Of a stretch of 64,000 bases of DNA, positions 47,201 through 52,389 are shown piece by piece. Each line of letters starts with the position of its first letter. The stretch's first letter is position 1. The notes below the pieces were generated by a model, which saw only the letters and a program-made list of their open reading frames with translations, had not been told where the DNA came from and did not search any database. This stretch comes from Albula goreensis. Its lineage: Eukaryota > Chordata > Actinopteri > Albuliformes > Albulidae. Where the stretch lies: positions 13,344,884-13,408,883 of the forward strand of contig CM040753.1 of the NCBI GenBank assembly GCA_022829145.1, read 5' to 3'. The translations under genes were made by a program, and so were the position numbers.

Positions 47201-49606
47201 ATAGATTTGATATTCAAAGCATTCCTCTCAGCACAGATCTATGATTCGCCACAAATAGAAACAGCCTTGAATCCATCGCAAACACCAATGGATGAGAGCG
47301 CATCTTAGTTTCACACAAAATTTGCGGTGCATGGGGTGACTAATACCCTCTCATATTAATGCTGCACTTTAAAATTCTTTGGTTATTCTCATATTTCATC
47401 AGCTCATGCATATTTCATCTGTAAATCCATTTTCAATCATCTGCATCTCAGGGTTAAAGCACTAAACTGTCTGTCAGGCCTCTCTTGCTCCTCCGGTTGT
47501 CTTGGGTTTAAAGATACAAAGAATTTGACAGGCTTTAAGGGACTCCAATCAACATGTACAAGGAGACCTTTTTACATTCCTTACACATCCAGCCTGTTTA
47601 ATTGCACAGAAATAACTACGCTCAGTCCTTGCAAACTGCTTGTGCGGTTTTCAGGTTTTTAGCCCATGCAGCCCTCTCTCGGCAAGCACTTCACTCCCCT
47701 GGGTCTGAACACCTGTCTGATGACAAGGTGTCTGTTTTGCAGCTACAAAGCAGGAAGGCAGATCTTCAGTTGCCTGTTTACACCATGTTTTCATCAAAAA
47801 TTAGGACAGCGCACCTGCTAAATCCTGTTATTACATCATACCCTGGCACACAGTGTGCAGGAGCTCCAGAGCTCCAGTGCATGCTCCCCGCACAACACTG
47901 TTCAGCTACGCCCCAGACAGCTGGGAGATTAAATGCTTGTTCACTGCCAGGACTTAGGACCAAACTGACAGACTCTACTTAAATCTGCACGTCCAATGAA
48001 TACACTGTCAGAAACAAGAGCCAAAAAGAGCAAAGAGTAGTAGACATGAAAACTTGTGATGCACAAACTTTCCTCTTTCAGATATGTCCCAATGTCAGTT
48101 CACAGGGCAGCACAAAGAAACCCAAGACATAATATAGTGGAAATGTATGGAGTGCTCAAATGTTTGAGGTGTAGCACTGAGATCAGGTCAACATTTATCC
48201 TTCCTGGACAGCTAACAATCCCCCAGTGACCAGTTACCCTGAGTATTTATGTGAGGATATTACACTCCAGGCATAGCTGATGAGTGTGTATGCTGTTTTT
48301 TTAGTAATTAACCACTTACATTTTTTGCCTAAATTAGCTGTTTAAAGGAAACAAACAAAACAACAAAAACCTGCAGACTTGAGTCAAACCTGCAGGCACT
48401 GTGCCTCTTAAGGACAAGAGTTACATCTGCAGGCACTGATGGCTAGCAGGACTGGACATAAATCTGCAGACACTGCGGCCCTCCAGGACTGGAGAGCCTC
48501 CAGGACTGGAGTTAAACCAGCAGGCACTGTGGCCCTCAAGGACTGGATTTAACACCACAGGCACTGTGGCCCTTCAGGACTGAAGTTGTGCACTGCTGAT
48601 GTACATCCTTGTGTGTGTGTTTGGCCTTCCGTGCTCCAGTTAAAGTGGACGTTCTCTTTGGTGTTGTAGGCTAGTCAAGAATCTCATAACTCAGAAGACA
48701 GGGCTGATTCCGTCCAGAATACTACAGTCAGCTGGAGGAACTCTCACGTATCATAATACTGGTACTTTCTACTAACTCATCTACTGCTTGTAATAGGAAA
48801 ATGTGGTTTCATTAAACTGAAAATGGGCAGAGTGACCATACTGTATCAGTGACTCACTGCTTTGAATTAATCGTAGTATTTTGCTGTGGAGGCAAGGCAT
48901 TCCGATTGGTTCAAACATTGATGTACAGATTGTAGCTCCACCCATTCCAGAGTTCATGAAAGCACACTTTGTCAAGGATGTAGAATAGTCTAACTGAGAA
49001 AGTTGGAAGGAGGATTTGAGGATCTTCTTGCATGTTGCCTGTCTTCGCTCACCCTGCCTTTGCGTCTGTGCTCCTATTGCTTTGCTTGTCTTGGTGGCTT
49101 GAAGCACTGCCCTTTCTGTAACAAGGCTATTTTTAAGACACACATTAAGAGGATCCTCTGTTTTCATTAATCGTGAGGCTGCTTTAGCTTTTTAGTTTTG
49201 GGTTTTATCAAAAATTCTGTCTTACCTGCTAATGTATTTGATTTAGAGAGAGGCAGGCCCTGAATGCAGTCATGCATATCATTTTGATTTCATCTGTATT
49301 AATTTTGTTCCATCCTCTTGTTCATGTCACATTCTTACTCACAAAATTGCATTTTGGGAATCACTGAACAAGATGTGCTTTTTTCCCTCGTTCAGTTATT
49401 TACACTGTTTTTGCTGGAAGGCTTTGTGCTGTTTTTGTTTTTTTCAGTGTGACCTGCATCCCCTGCTCCTTGATCAGGTTAGTTACCTGTCACACAGACA
49501 CAGAGGCACTAACCCCTGTCTGTATTACTGCTGTCTCTCCATCGCAGATATCTTTAGCGACCTGTGTACAGCTGCTCTAATGGACACTGAGGAGGAGGAG
49601 GAGTGA
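1023..49606 (+). CDS. mcf2l2: mcf2l2: Dbl-family Rho guanine nucleotide exchange factor (33 exons, 5' partial)
   Basis: The product is a cytoplasmic RhoGEF: its DH domain should exchange GDP for GTP on Rho-family GTPases, and its PH and CRAL-TRIO domains should bind phosphoinositides or lipid. Thirty-three exons with GT/AG borders join without a frame break (3,635 nt, about 1,211 residues). In-window order: CRAL-TRIO about 1-176, helical spectrin-like region 177-474, basic Pro/Ser linker 475-596, DH 597-785, PH 786-916, Ser/Arg linker 917-1123, SH3 1124-1193, acidic tail to 1211. The N-terminal half matches my recollection of human MCF2L2 (for example TTLLSCI, FPGNLQL, VKTTAQMLQ). The C-terminal half is closer to MCF2L (DBS), which I read as ancestral sequence that human MCF2L2 has lost. 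The nested b3gnt5 supports mcf2l2 over mcf2l. Only the first coding exon(s) are missing. Confidence 0.88.
1192..1350. repeat. Degenerate tandem repeat around a CACC-TGTAACATTGCAGAAA unit
   Basis: Five to six imperfect copies of a 20-30 bp unit (GCACCACTGTTACATTGTAG, CCGCTTTAACATTGCAGAAA, CACCGTTGTAACTTTACAGA and others) follow directly after exon 1. Confidence 0.5.
2106..2346. repeat. 42-bp minisatellite, two unit types in order A-B-B-A-B-A
   Basis: Six units of 42 bp. Type A contains CACAGAGCTGTTGTAGTCAG and type B contains CACACACTTGATTTTGTCAG; both end TCTCTCTGTCTG or a one-base variant. Because 42 is divisible by three the array stays open in several frames on both strands, which creates misleading ORFs. 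Confidence 0.9.
2726..2761. repeat. (TG)n microsatellite
   Basis: About 18 uninterrupted TG copies followed by degenerate TG/CA-rich sequence to about 2870, in the intron between exons 1 and 2 of mcf2l2. Confidence 0.9.
3230..3620 (+). mobile_element. Tc1/mariner remnant (transposase C-terminus and 3' end)
   Basis: Translation near 3250 gives YDWPSQSCDLNPVEHAE, the D-x-x-P-S-x-x-x-x-L-N-P-(I/V)-E core of Tc1-type DDE transposases. Decayed C-terminal sequence with several stops follows to about 3470. The downstream part (3480-3600) matches a 3' end also seen near 12830-12930. It is inactive and older than the intron's other repeats by appearance. Confidence 0.75.
5090..5180 (-). repeat. Dispersed fish repeat fragment
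   Basis: On the - strand it reads AGAGGTGCACAATTTGAGTC, then GGAGGACTGCAGTC and a GTTTAACTCTAGTCC end. This is the widespread gggtgt...cctggagg...ctgcag type of fish repeat also seen at 58130 and 62903. Family name not assigned. Confidence 0.5.
5250..5364 (+). CDS. mcf2l2: mcf2l2 exon 2 (CRAL-TRIO)
   Basis: Acceptor TTCTTCAG, donor CCCAG|GTAAGA. It completes the Gly split from exon 1 and reads GGRGKDGAPIITFPEYSGF, ending TYLTSIP plus AG of a Ser codon. The GAPIITFP block is a hallmark of the MCF2/MCF2L Sec14-like domain. Confidence 0.9.
7281..7371 (+). CDS. mcf2l2: mcf2l2 exon 3 (CRAL-TRIO)
   Basis: Acceptor TTTCTCTTAG, donor GCG|GTAAGTG. Its first base completes Ser. It encodes LDAASIGFVIVIDRRRDKWS and then SVKASLARIA, a core beta strand and helix of the Sec14-like fold. 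It ends in phase 0. Confidence 0.9.
7573..7692 (+). CDS. mcf2l2: mcf2l2 exon 4 (CRAL-TRIO)
   Basis: Acceptor CTTGCTGCAG, donor CCG|GTAAGC. It is exactly 40 codons, phase 0 at both ends. It encodes GAFPGNLQLVLVLRPSRFIQ and continues to FKMKVP, the second strand and helix of the Sec14-like fold. Confidence 0.9.
8448..8564 (+). CDS. mcf2l2: mcf2l2 exon 5 (end of CRAL-TRIO)
   Basis: Acceptor TTTTCACAG, donor ACA|GTGAGT. It is 39 codons, phase 0 at both ends, and contains SDLHGYIDKTQLTCELGG and EYCHSQW. It closes the lipid-binding region. A very short ATA-ATA start after the AG leaves no doubt about the acceptor. Confidence 0.9.
9466..9510. repeat. (TG)n followed by a run of 15 G
   Basis: About 15 TG units pass directly into G(15). 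It is intronic, between exons 5 and 6 of mcf2l2, and is prone to length errors in assembly. Confidence 0.9.
9915..10064 (+). CDS. mcf2l2: mcf2l2 exon 6 (helical linker)
   Basis: Acceptor GGCTCTGCAG, donor AGG|GTAGGT. It is 50 codons, phase 0. It encodes AIENFAMTVKTTAQMLQKFG, then TELPNDVP and a His-rich end. It begins the helical region before the spectrin-like repeat. Confidence 0.9.
10591..10715 (+). CDS. mcf2l2: mcf2l2 exon 7 (helical linker)
   Basis: Acceptor ATTCATACAG, donor GAAAG|GTTTGT, ending two bases into an Arg codon. It encodes NELKLAMKQGTTLLSCIKEQ and ends TTVER. The KQGTTLLSCI block is specific to MCF2L2 rather than MCF2L in my memory of the family. Confidence 0.88.
11554..11668 (+). 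CDS. mcf2l2: mcf2l2 exon 8 (spectrin-like region)
   Basis: Acceptor TCTGTCTCAG, donor GAG|GTCAGT. The first base completes Arg. It encodes LLAQLDETENAFEQFWSKH and LEQCLQLRHFEQDFRE, an amphipathic helix typical of the family's spectrin repeat. Confidence 0.9.
11929..12048 (+). CDS. mcf2l2: mcf2l2 exon 9 (spectrin-like region)
   Basis: Acceptor TTTGCCCCAG, donor CAG|GTCAGA. It is 40 codons, phase 0, with VEQLLKELKTLEERAQ as its terminal helix. An earlier CCCCCAG|GTGAAAG at 11875 resembles this acceptor (both are followed by GTGAAAG) but gives no continuing helix. Confidence 0.87.
12201..12392 (+). CDS. mcf2l2: mcf2l2 exon 10 (spectrin-like region)
   Basis: Acceptor TGCCTTGCAG, donor AAG|GTAAAC. 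It is 64 codons, phase 0. It contains GDQLIQSSHYAVDSIRPKC and VELRRICDDF, the best conserved part of the family's spectrin repeat. Confidence 0.92.
12830..13070 (+). mobile_element. Second Tc1-like 3' end remnant
   Basis: Shares scattered blocks with 3480-3600 in the same order: CCAAAC, TGCCCT-AAATG, a GGGG block, GCTGTAATTTCTA, GTGAAAC, and ATACCCTT. It ends TTGGAGGGCACTGT, like Tc1-family 3' ends of fish. No coding sequence is left. Confidence 0.55.
13172..13363 (+). CDS. mcf2l2: mcf2l2 exon 11 (spectrin-like region)
   Basis: Acceptor TCTTTCTGCAG, donor AAG|GTAAGG. It is 64 codons, phase 0. It contains WCEAGVYLLASQAVDKCQSQ, a block shared by MCF2L and MCF2L2. Confidence 0.92.
13870..14030. 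repeat. Degenerate 30-36 bp AT-rich tandem repeat before mcf2l2 exon 12
   Basis: Five imperfect copies built on GGATAATGAAGATTAATTGATT. They end 20 bp before the acceptor of exon 12, so the array overlaps the likely branch point region. Confidence 0.65.
14051..14228 (+). CDS. mcf2l2: mcf2l2 exon 12 (end of helical region, Pro-rich linker)
   Basis: Acceptor CTGTTTGCAG, donor CCCA|GTGAGT, ending one base into a codon. It contains LQRLDDVQEMF, then KQTRPVQPVAPRPESSP, the family's conserved stretch before the DH domain. Confidence 0.92.
15113..15165 (-). repeat. SINE tail fragment
   Basis: On the - strand, GTTGTTCTGGATAAGAGCAT matches the CTGGATAA-AGCGTC tail of the SINE at 62250-62466. Confidence 0.5.
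15530..15558 (+). repeat. Short SINE tail fragment
   Basis: GCCACTCTGGATAAGTGCCT resembles the same SINE tail (CTGGATAA-AGCGTC) in the + orientation. It is short, so chance similarity is possible. Confidence 0.3.
16018..16051. repeat. (TAA)n microsatellite
   Basis: About eleven TAA units, about 95 bp upstream of mcf2l2 exon 13. Confidence 0.9.
16146..16246 (+). CDS. mcf2l2: mcf2l2 exon 13 (basic linker)
   Basis: Acceptor TTTTTTGCAG, donor AAG|GTGGGT. It reads TNRRGPESTTTPKQAADADL and ends RRKNIRKSKGGIK. It has low complexity and is basic. The reading frame and splice sites both fit, but the sequence is weakly conserved. Confidence 0.78.
16820..16908 (+). CDS. mcf2l2: mcf2l2 exon 14 (linker before DH)
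   Basis: Acceptor CTTTCCCCAG, donor GGAG|GTAAGG, ending two bases into Arg. It encodes IEVMHEASQGGSSRVLASNE and ends TLSNRR. The following 11.6 kb intron carries b3gnt5 on the other strand. Confidence 0.82.
18957..19732. mobile_element. Non-autonomous hAT-like MITE with 8-bp target duplication
   Basis: The element occupies 18965-19724 (760 bp). ATCTTGAA flanks it at 18957-18964 and 19725-19732 as a perfect 8-bp target-site duplication, the hAT signature. Termini are TAGAGCTGGGGAAAA and, on the other strand, TAGAGGTGTGAATC. The interior has ATCGAT/GAATCG-rich stretches seen in fish hAT MITEs and no transposase. Confidence 0.82.
21771..22910 (-). CDS. b3gnt5: b3gnt5: lactosylceramide beta-1,3-N-acetylglucosaminyltransferase (379 aa)
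   Basis: A Golgi type II glycosyltransferase of family GT31. It adds GlcNAc in beta-1,3 linkage to lactosylceramide, making Lc3, the first step of lacto/neolacto glycolipid synthesis. The single-exon frame starts at ATG 22910. The open frame extends to 22958 but only through a TTG codon, and the ATG gives 379 residues against 378 in human as I recall. Visible features: short basic cytoplasmic tail, membrane segment LITTCFILSIVMVCW near residues 15-30, then HMKSYSYRYL, RRQAIRSTWGNE, the metal-binding SADDDVFVHMPN, YPDYTAGAGYVVSGDVAEK and IDDVFMGICAN, ending NTYPCKAAFA. N-glycosylation sequons NKS, NYS, NLT and NST are present. No frame damage is seen. It is antisense within the mcf2l2 intron. 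Confidence 0.95.
   Translation of the reverse strand: MFMNFRRIRKCQCVQLITTCFILSIVMVCWEQLDHHVVSHMKSYSYRYLVNSYNFINKSFTISRAEADGLNNYSYLINHEGKCAASDVLLLLFVKSSPENVERRQAIRSTWGNETYAWLELGATVRVVFALGVDPRPREKAHVQQALLREDRQFRDLVQQDFIDSFHNLTVKLLLQFRWAHAHCRHARFLMSADDDVFVHMPNLVRYLKGVAQSGARDFWVGRVHRGAPPIRRRDSKYYMPYEMYQWSSYPDYTAGAGYVVSGDVAEKIYRASVTLNSTLYIDDVFMGICANVMGISPQEHVYFSGEGKAPYHPCIYSEMMTSHGHVVDIHHLWRVATDPEVQRGSSGLLRRLYCMAVKAMLLCKPYYFNTYPCKAAFA
22911..23181 (-). other. b3gnt5: b3gnt5 5' UTR part of the coding exon
   Basis: On the - strand a strong acceptor, TTTGCTTCATTGCAG, ends at 23182, and the sequence then runs without a needed splice to the ATG at 22910. A second possible acceptor, AACTTGCAG, lies one base before that ATG and could give a shorter leader. 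Confidence 0.6.
23869..24055. repeat. 39-bp tandem repeat, five units
   Basis: Units of CACAGTGTTGTATGGTATAC plus TGCATTTAAATAGAATTCA. Starts at 23869, 23908, 23947, 23986 and 24025, the last partial. As 39 is divisible by three, it keeps a spurious + frame open. Confidence 0.9.
26577..26800 (-). other. b3gnt5: Probable non-coding first exon of b3gnt5
   Basis: On the - strand the donor AATG|GTGAGTGTC at 26577/26576 closes a GC-richer stretch with no long frame. It would splice over about 3.4 kb to the acceptor at 23182. The upper border (transcription start) is not visible; I placed it loosely below the G-rich block at 26907. Confidence 0.45.
26907..26935 (+). promoter_or_regulatory. G-quadruplex-type motif near the b3gnt5 promoter
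   Basis: Four G runs of 4-8 separated by T, A and TGGA satisfy the G-quadruplex pattern. It lies just upstream of the inferred first exon of b3gnt5, next to GGA-rich repeats at 26797-26820. A promoter role is inferred from position only. Confidence 0.4.
27989..28055. repeat. 16-bp perfect inverted repeat with 35-nt AT-rich loop
   Basis: TTTGGCCTTCTGATGA at 27989-28004 is the reverse complement of 28040-28055. The spacer contains CTAATAAATAA twice. It could form a hairpin in RNA from either strand. No flanking duplication was seen. Confidence 0.8.
28548..28614 (+). CDS. mcf2l2: mcf2l2 exon 15 (DH domain CR1)
   Basis: Acceptor TTTCTTTGCAG, donor GAG|GTATTT. It encodes RHIMNELVETERLYVEELQS and then IIE. 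The ETERxYVEEL stretch is conserved region 1 of DH domains, including the Glu that contacts GTPase switch 1. Confidence 0.93.
29194..29309 (+). CDS. mcf2l2: mcf2l2 exon 16 (DH)
   Basis: Acceptor CTGTTACAG, donor CAG|GTAAGA. It contains KKDVLFGNLPEIYEFHNR, the second helix of the DH bundle. It ends two bases into Arg. Confidence 0.93.
31561..31630 (+). CDS. mcf2l2: mcf2l2 exon 17 (DH)
   Basis: Acceptor TTTTTTTAAG (an AAG acceptor after a T run), donor CGG|GTAAGT. It encodes TFLKELENCVEKPELIGTCF and then LKR. Confidence 0.92.
31746..31838 (+). CDS. mcf2l2: mcf2l2 exon 18 (DH CR2)
   Basis: Acceptor CTCCTCCAG, donor CAG|GTGAGT. It is 31 codons, phase 0. It contains IYEKYCQNKPRSEALW, the family's DH conserved region 2. 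The intron before it is only 115 bp. Confidence 0.93.
32447..32539 (+). CDS. mcf2l2: mcf2l2 exon 19 (DH CR3)
   Basis: Acceptor CTTGTGGTAG, donor AAG|GTAGAT. It is 31 codons and contains YLLKPVQRITKYQLMLK, the canonical DH conserved region 3. Human MCF2L2, as I recall it, has a degenerate version of this block, so the fish protein looks catalytically more orthodox. Confidence 0.94.
33451..33475. repeat. Short (CA)n tract
   Basis: GCACACACACAGGCACACAC-type tract in the mcf2l2 intron between exons 19 and 20. Confidence 0.75.
35505..35545. repeat. (TG)n microsatellite with CT interruption
   Basis: GTGTGTGTGT broken by CTGTCTCTCTG, in the last part of the intron before mcf2l2 exon 20. Confidence 0.8.
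35722..35847 (+). CDS. mcf2l2: mcf2l2 exon 20 (last DH helix)
   Basis: Acceptor TTATCTCTCAG, donor GAG|GTACGT. It is 42 codons, phase 0. It contains ALASMLDIIKSVNDSMHQIA, the long alpha-6 helix that links DH to PH. Confidence 0.92.
36725..36946 (+). CDS. mcf2l2: mcf2l2 exon 21 (PH domain)
   Basis: Acceptor GTATGTCACCAG, donor AAG|GTAAAG. At 74 codons it is the largest exon. It contains LGKLLMQGSFNVWTDHKRGH and RFKPMQRHLFLYNKMLLFCK, beta strands 1-3 of the Dbs-type PH domain. Confidence 0.94.
37688..37780 (+). CDS. mcf2l2: mcf2l2 exon 22 (PH domain)
   Basis: Acceptor TCTTCCCTAG, donor CAG|GTAGGA. It is 31 codons and encodes MSAVGITENVKGDIKKFEVW and then YNGREEVYIIQ, PH strands 4-7. Confidence 0.93.
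38179..38287. repeat. Long (TG)n tract abutting the acceptor of mcf2l2 exon 23
   Basis: About 109 bp of TG with two TTTG interruptions near its start. It runs to within six bases of the exon and is followed only by TCCCAG. In the transcript this is a UG tract that takes the place of a polypyrimidine tract. Confidence 0.92.
38294..38372 (+). CDS. mcf2l2: mcf2l2 exon 23 (C-terminal PH helix)
   Basis: Acceptor GTGTTCCCAG lies at the end of a 110 bp TG tract; donor AGAG|GTATGA. It encodes ASSMDVKNTWVSEIRKVLTG and then QLEACR, with the invariant PH Trp. It ends one base into a Glu codon. Confidence 0.92.
39220..39289 (+). CDS. mcf2l2: mcf2l2 exon 24 (post-PH linker)
   Basis: Acceptor CTCTCTACAG, donor GGCAG|GTACTG. 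It encodes EASQLHQRITENVYHAPMNV and then SNG. A second, near-identical donor lies exactly 18 nt downstream, after 39307, and would add six residues in frame. Confidence 0.88.
39423..39517 (+). CDS. mcf2l2: mcf2l2 exon 25 (Ser-rich linker)
   Basis: Acceptor TTCCTCTTCAG, donor AAAG|GTACGT. It contains RKAVLKQSDSSSPETGLRRG and NPSPNMRQK. It ends one base into Gly, starting the run of phase-1 exons. Confidence 0.87.
41911..42090. repeat. Degenerate minisatellite before mcf2l2 exon 26
   Basis: Five imperfect units of about 40 bp carrying GCCTGGTTTAAAGCTGATTG and GCAGT-TGTGCAGTTCTCTTA. The last unit ends about 55 bp before exon 26. Confidence 0.65.
42146..42238 (+). CDS. mcf2l2: mcf2l2 exon 26 (phase 1-1 cassette-like linker exon)
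   Basis: Acceptor CCCTTTTAG, donor CAAG|GTAACC. It is 93 nt and symmetric. It contains RKRFTLQGLSNRRSLPQ, with RRS-type sites for basophilic kinases. Degenerate minisatellites flank it on both sides. Confidence 0.82.
42252..42455. repeat. Degenerate minisatellite after mcf2l2 exon 26
   Basis: Imperfect copies of GCCTGTCTGTGTGGCCAGTG followed by ATGTCATTGTC, starting about 14 bp after the donor of exon 26. Confidence 0.6.
43766..43849 (+). CDS. mcf2l2: mcf2l2 exon 27 (phase 1-1 cassette-like linker exon)
   Basis: Acceptor TTGCCTCAG, donor AAAG|GTACCT. It is 84 nt and symmetric. It contains EPTPKETDVTRRFSLASSMS; RRFSL is a strong consensus for PKA-type kinases. Confidence 0.82.
44333..44404 (+). 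CDS. mcf2l2: mcf2l2 exon 28 (phase 1-1 cassette-like linker exon)
   Basis: Acceptor CTCTGCCCAG, donor GAAG|GTATAC. It is 72 nt and symmetric. It encodes GPLSGNIKTKRHEIKSDPTP and then LGYE. The splice sites and frame fit; conservation is not testable here. Confidence 0.75.
44772..44861 (+). CDS. mcf2l2: mcf2l2 exon 29 (phase 1-1 cassette-like linker exon)
   Basis: Acceptor TCCGCTCCAG, donor CCAG|GTAAAC. It is 90 nt and symmetric. It encodes ETLRDATPAESKRKNSSTTN and ends SASQP; KRKNS is another basophilic kinase-like motif. Confidence 0.78.
45346..45461 (+). CDS. mcf2l2: mcf2l2 exon 30 (acidic linker before SH3)
   Basis: Acceptor TTGTTTCAG, donor AAC|GTACGT. It contains VDVEDFETIPSSAEELSNSS and DAEEECGDKN. 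A similar NSSDAEE block precedes the SH3 of MCF2L, which supports the domain order. It ends in phase 0. Confidence 0.88.
46822..46937 (+). CDS. mcf2l2: mcf2l2 exon 31 (SH3 domain, first half)
   Basis: Acceptor TTCCTGCTAG, donor AGTG|GTGAGA. It contains FRVQLTYEAKTAQDLSLESG and DLVQFLEEAENGQW. These correspond to the ALYDY-like strand, RT loop, n-Src loop and conserved Trp of SH3. Confidence 0.9.
48371..48595. repeat. Tandem array of about 37-bp units (CTGCAGGCACTGTGGCCCTC core)
   Basis: Five to six units with CTGCAGGCACTG, GCCCTCCAGGACTGGAGTTA and one internal duplication of CCAGGACTGGAG. The unit resembles part of the dispersed repeat at 5090 and 58130, so it may be a local amplification of it. 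It ends about 75 bp before exon 32. Confidence 0.8.
48670..48761 (+). CDS. mcf2l2: mcf2l2 exon 32 (SH3 domain, second half)
   Basis: Acceptor TGGTGTTGTAG, donor ACTG|GTACTT. It encodes WLVKNLITQKTGLIPSRILQ. GLIPSRI is the SH3 G-x-(I/V)-P-x-x-(Y/I) block. It ends one base into Asp or Gly. Confidence 0.88.
49548..49606 (+). CDS. mcf2l2: mcf2l2 last coding exon with stop
   Basis: Acceptor CTCCATCGCAG. It reads DIFSDLCTAALMDTEEEEE and then TGA. The frame joins exactly with the previous exon. If the preceding donor is missed, translation would end at a TAG about five codons into the intron instead. Confidence 0.82.
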
Positions 49607-51000
49607 ATCTGTGTGGACAGGAACCCAACCAGCTCTCCTGCCCTAGCTGTGCATACTAGGCTTGTGCCATTTGTTCATGGAAAATCAAACATGCCCTGTT
49701 ACTCAGTGTCCATCCTTGTCTTTCGTCACTGCGCCCACTCAGACTGAAAACTGAGGCCCACTAACGCTGTGGGATTCCCCCTATTGCTTCGGCACCTGAG
49801 CAAACACCAGAAACTCCCACAATGCTGTACATCTGCCTTTACCCTAAACTCTGCATCAGTTGCTGTCATCAGATATTGAAACACTCACATACTCAACCAC
49901 TGATAAACACCAACACATATTCAACCTCAAAGAGACACTTACACACTCAACCTCATAAACACTTGCATAAACACAAACATGTCCATGAACACACACACAC
50001 ACACAGTGAGCTATGGTTCTGAATTTGGTGCTTTAAGCTGTCATCAGTAGTCCTGCCGTGCCTTTTCTGTGCATTGCTGAAACTTTCCCTCTGGCACGAC
50101 AGAACAAGCAGGAGAAAGCCATGGAGGGACACAAAGGCCCACAGCAGGGGCAAGGATGCCTGACTATGGGACAGTGGCCAGTTTGGAGATGCACTTATGT
50201 TTTCATCTCAGCCCCCTGCTATTAAAACAGCCCCCAACTGAACTGTTTGGATGACTTCTATTCCAGGAGACGGGATGGTGTTTTAAAAATTCTTTTTTGT
50301 TAACATTTTTATGCTAGACCCAAAATGTTTTGGATCAGTGATGACACAACATAAGGAAAATAAGTCATGCTTAAAACAAGCAGCAAAACAGACAAAAACA
50401 ATCTTAAAAAGTTCAAATGATTTTTATGTTCCTCAGGCACAGAGCACATTTTGATGAAAAAAGATCTATCAAATGAAGTAGGTTCTGTTTTTTTTTTTGC
50501 TTGGAATAACATTTTGTATCAATCGACTGTAGAAGATGACTCCCATCTGTAATTCAAACTTTCAAGTGTTATTTTCACTGGAGTTTTTCCTCTCTGATGT
50601 ATTAATCTCAGAGTTCTTGTTCTGGGCTGGTTAAAAAGTATCAGTTATTACATTTTCCTCTGAAACAGCACCTTATTGTTGTCATGTCTTTTTTTTTTAC
50701 TGGGCATTCCTCCCCTAGTGAATCTTAACCTTATTTATTTTTGTATTCATTTTAAGAAAATACCATAGTAAAAACATTTAAATAATGTAGCATATCTAAT
50801 GTGAAATTCAATGAATGTTAAAAATACAGATATGTAAAACATGTATTAACTGTATGTCATGACATATTTGCAATATTATGACTGCCTGTCTGCTGCCCTG
50901 AACAATATAAATGGCAACAACGGCACCCCTATCCACAGTAACAATACCTCCTGTTGGCGATACTTGATATGTATGACAGAAGCAATTAAATATAATTTAC
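49607..51000 (+). other. mcf2l2: Probable mcf2l2 3' UTR
   Basis: AT-rich sequence follows the stop with no further exon. A CA-rich stretch lies near 49890-50010. I find no clear AATAAA; ATTAAA at 50985-50990 is the best polyadenylation candidate, so the end is a guess. Confidence 0.4.
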
Positions 51001-52389
51001 TATTATCCATAGAATGTTTTCCATGCCCCTGAAATCTTATGTACTCTAAAAATGGTTGTTAATGTTGATTTTAAACATATTTGAACTGTTTAAAACACCT
51101 CTGCTCAAAGGGAAGACTTACTGACAGTTGGGTTTATTGGTTTTCATTTTAGAGGGATGAATGTAATGTTTCCTAATACATGATGGAATGTAAAGCACAG
51201 ATCAAATATTTAACACTCTTATGTCAGTTTGGCATTTTTGCTATCTTGTTACCAAAACTGTATTTGTAAACACCAGGGGATCAAAGCATAGTTAAAATTA
51301 GACATTCTGTGCTCCTGATATGTAAACATTTTACTTGAGAAATACATACATGCATGCCCTTTTTAGCCAAAAGTTAAGCTCATTTTGCTGATTTTAAGAT
51401 GCATCTAACTGTATTATCAATATTGTTATTTAAAAAGACTGAATCCTGAGGTTTGTTTGAGTGAAATGTGTAAATTATCTTTCTGTACATTTTTACGCAC
51501 ATAGAGAAATACAAGGGATTGTGAAACAAACAAAAAAAGTCTGTGCCTTTATTGCCTTTGTGATCCTTAGTTCCTTTGTGATTTCTCAGGCACAGCTGCA
51601 TTTAGACACTGTGTTGTAATTCCAGGCTTCCTCCTGGATCTTACTCCAGGGCAATGGAAAAATACATTGTTAGACATAAAGTACAATGTATTCCCCCAGT
51701 TGGTTGCAGGCAAATTTTTTTTTATCTGCTTTCATCCACAGAAATGAAAATATATTTCAGAAGTGCACAGTTCAGAGATTCAAGTGTTATTGTCATTGTT
51801 AGATGTTATATTCCTGCATGGCTATAGTCTGAGAGTTCTTCCAGCCACAAAATAGCATTGTTACAGTGGCTACAATCAATATCTCATTAGTCCTGCAGCA
51901 GAACCTACACCTCAATGGATGGAAGTGAGTCAAAAACACATTTGTGCTGTATCTGTCATCCAGAAATGGAGAGCTGACAAAAGGTACTTTTTATGTATGG
52001 TTTTACAGAAATGCCTCTGAAATTAAACTTACCTTACAATTGAAATATTAACATACATTAAAATATTATTCACCTGCTTCAAAGCTTCATAGAAATACTT
52101 GAGGACATTGCATAAATTTGACTGCAAAATATATGCAATACATTACTGATTACCTTCCTTTCCAACACAGAATTTATCTAGGATATCACTTCCTGCAGGA
52201 GACAAATTTACACCAAGTAGTTAATCTTAATTGGAACTGTGCACTGGGGTATGCTGGTCTTTTAGGAATGGATGTCCTCGCTGTGAAATGCAAGGTAGTT
52301 GCAAATGTGGTGGAATCATACCACTCTGCAGGTTTTTTTTTTTTTTTGGTTCTAGAAGTCTACACTCTCAGAGTTGCCACTTCTGTATG

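Noticed and set aside
47602-47982. 126-residue + frame in the SH3 intron
   Set aside because: No homology, splice signals or promoter; composition resembles the surrounding intron.
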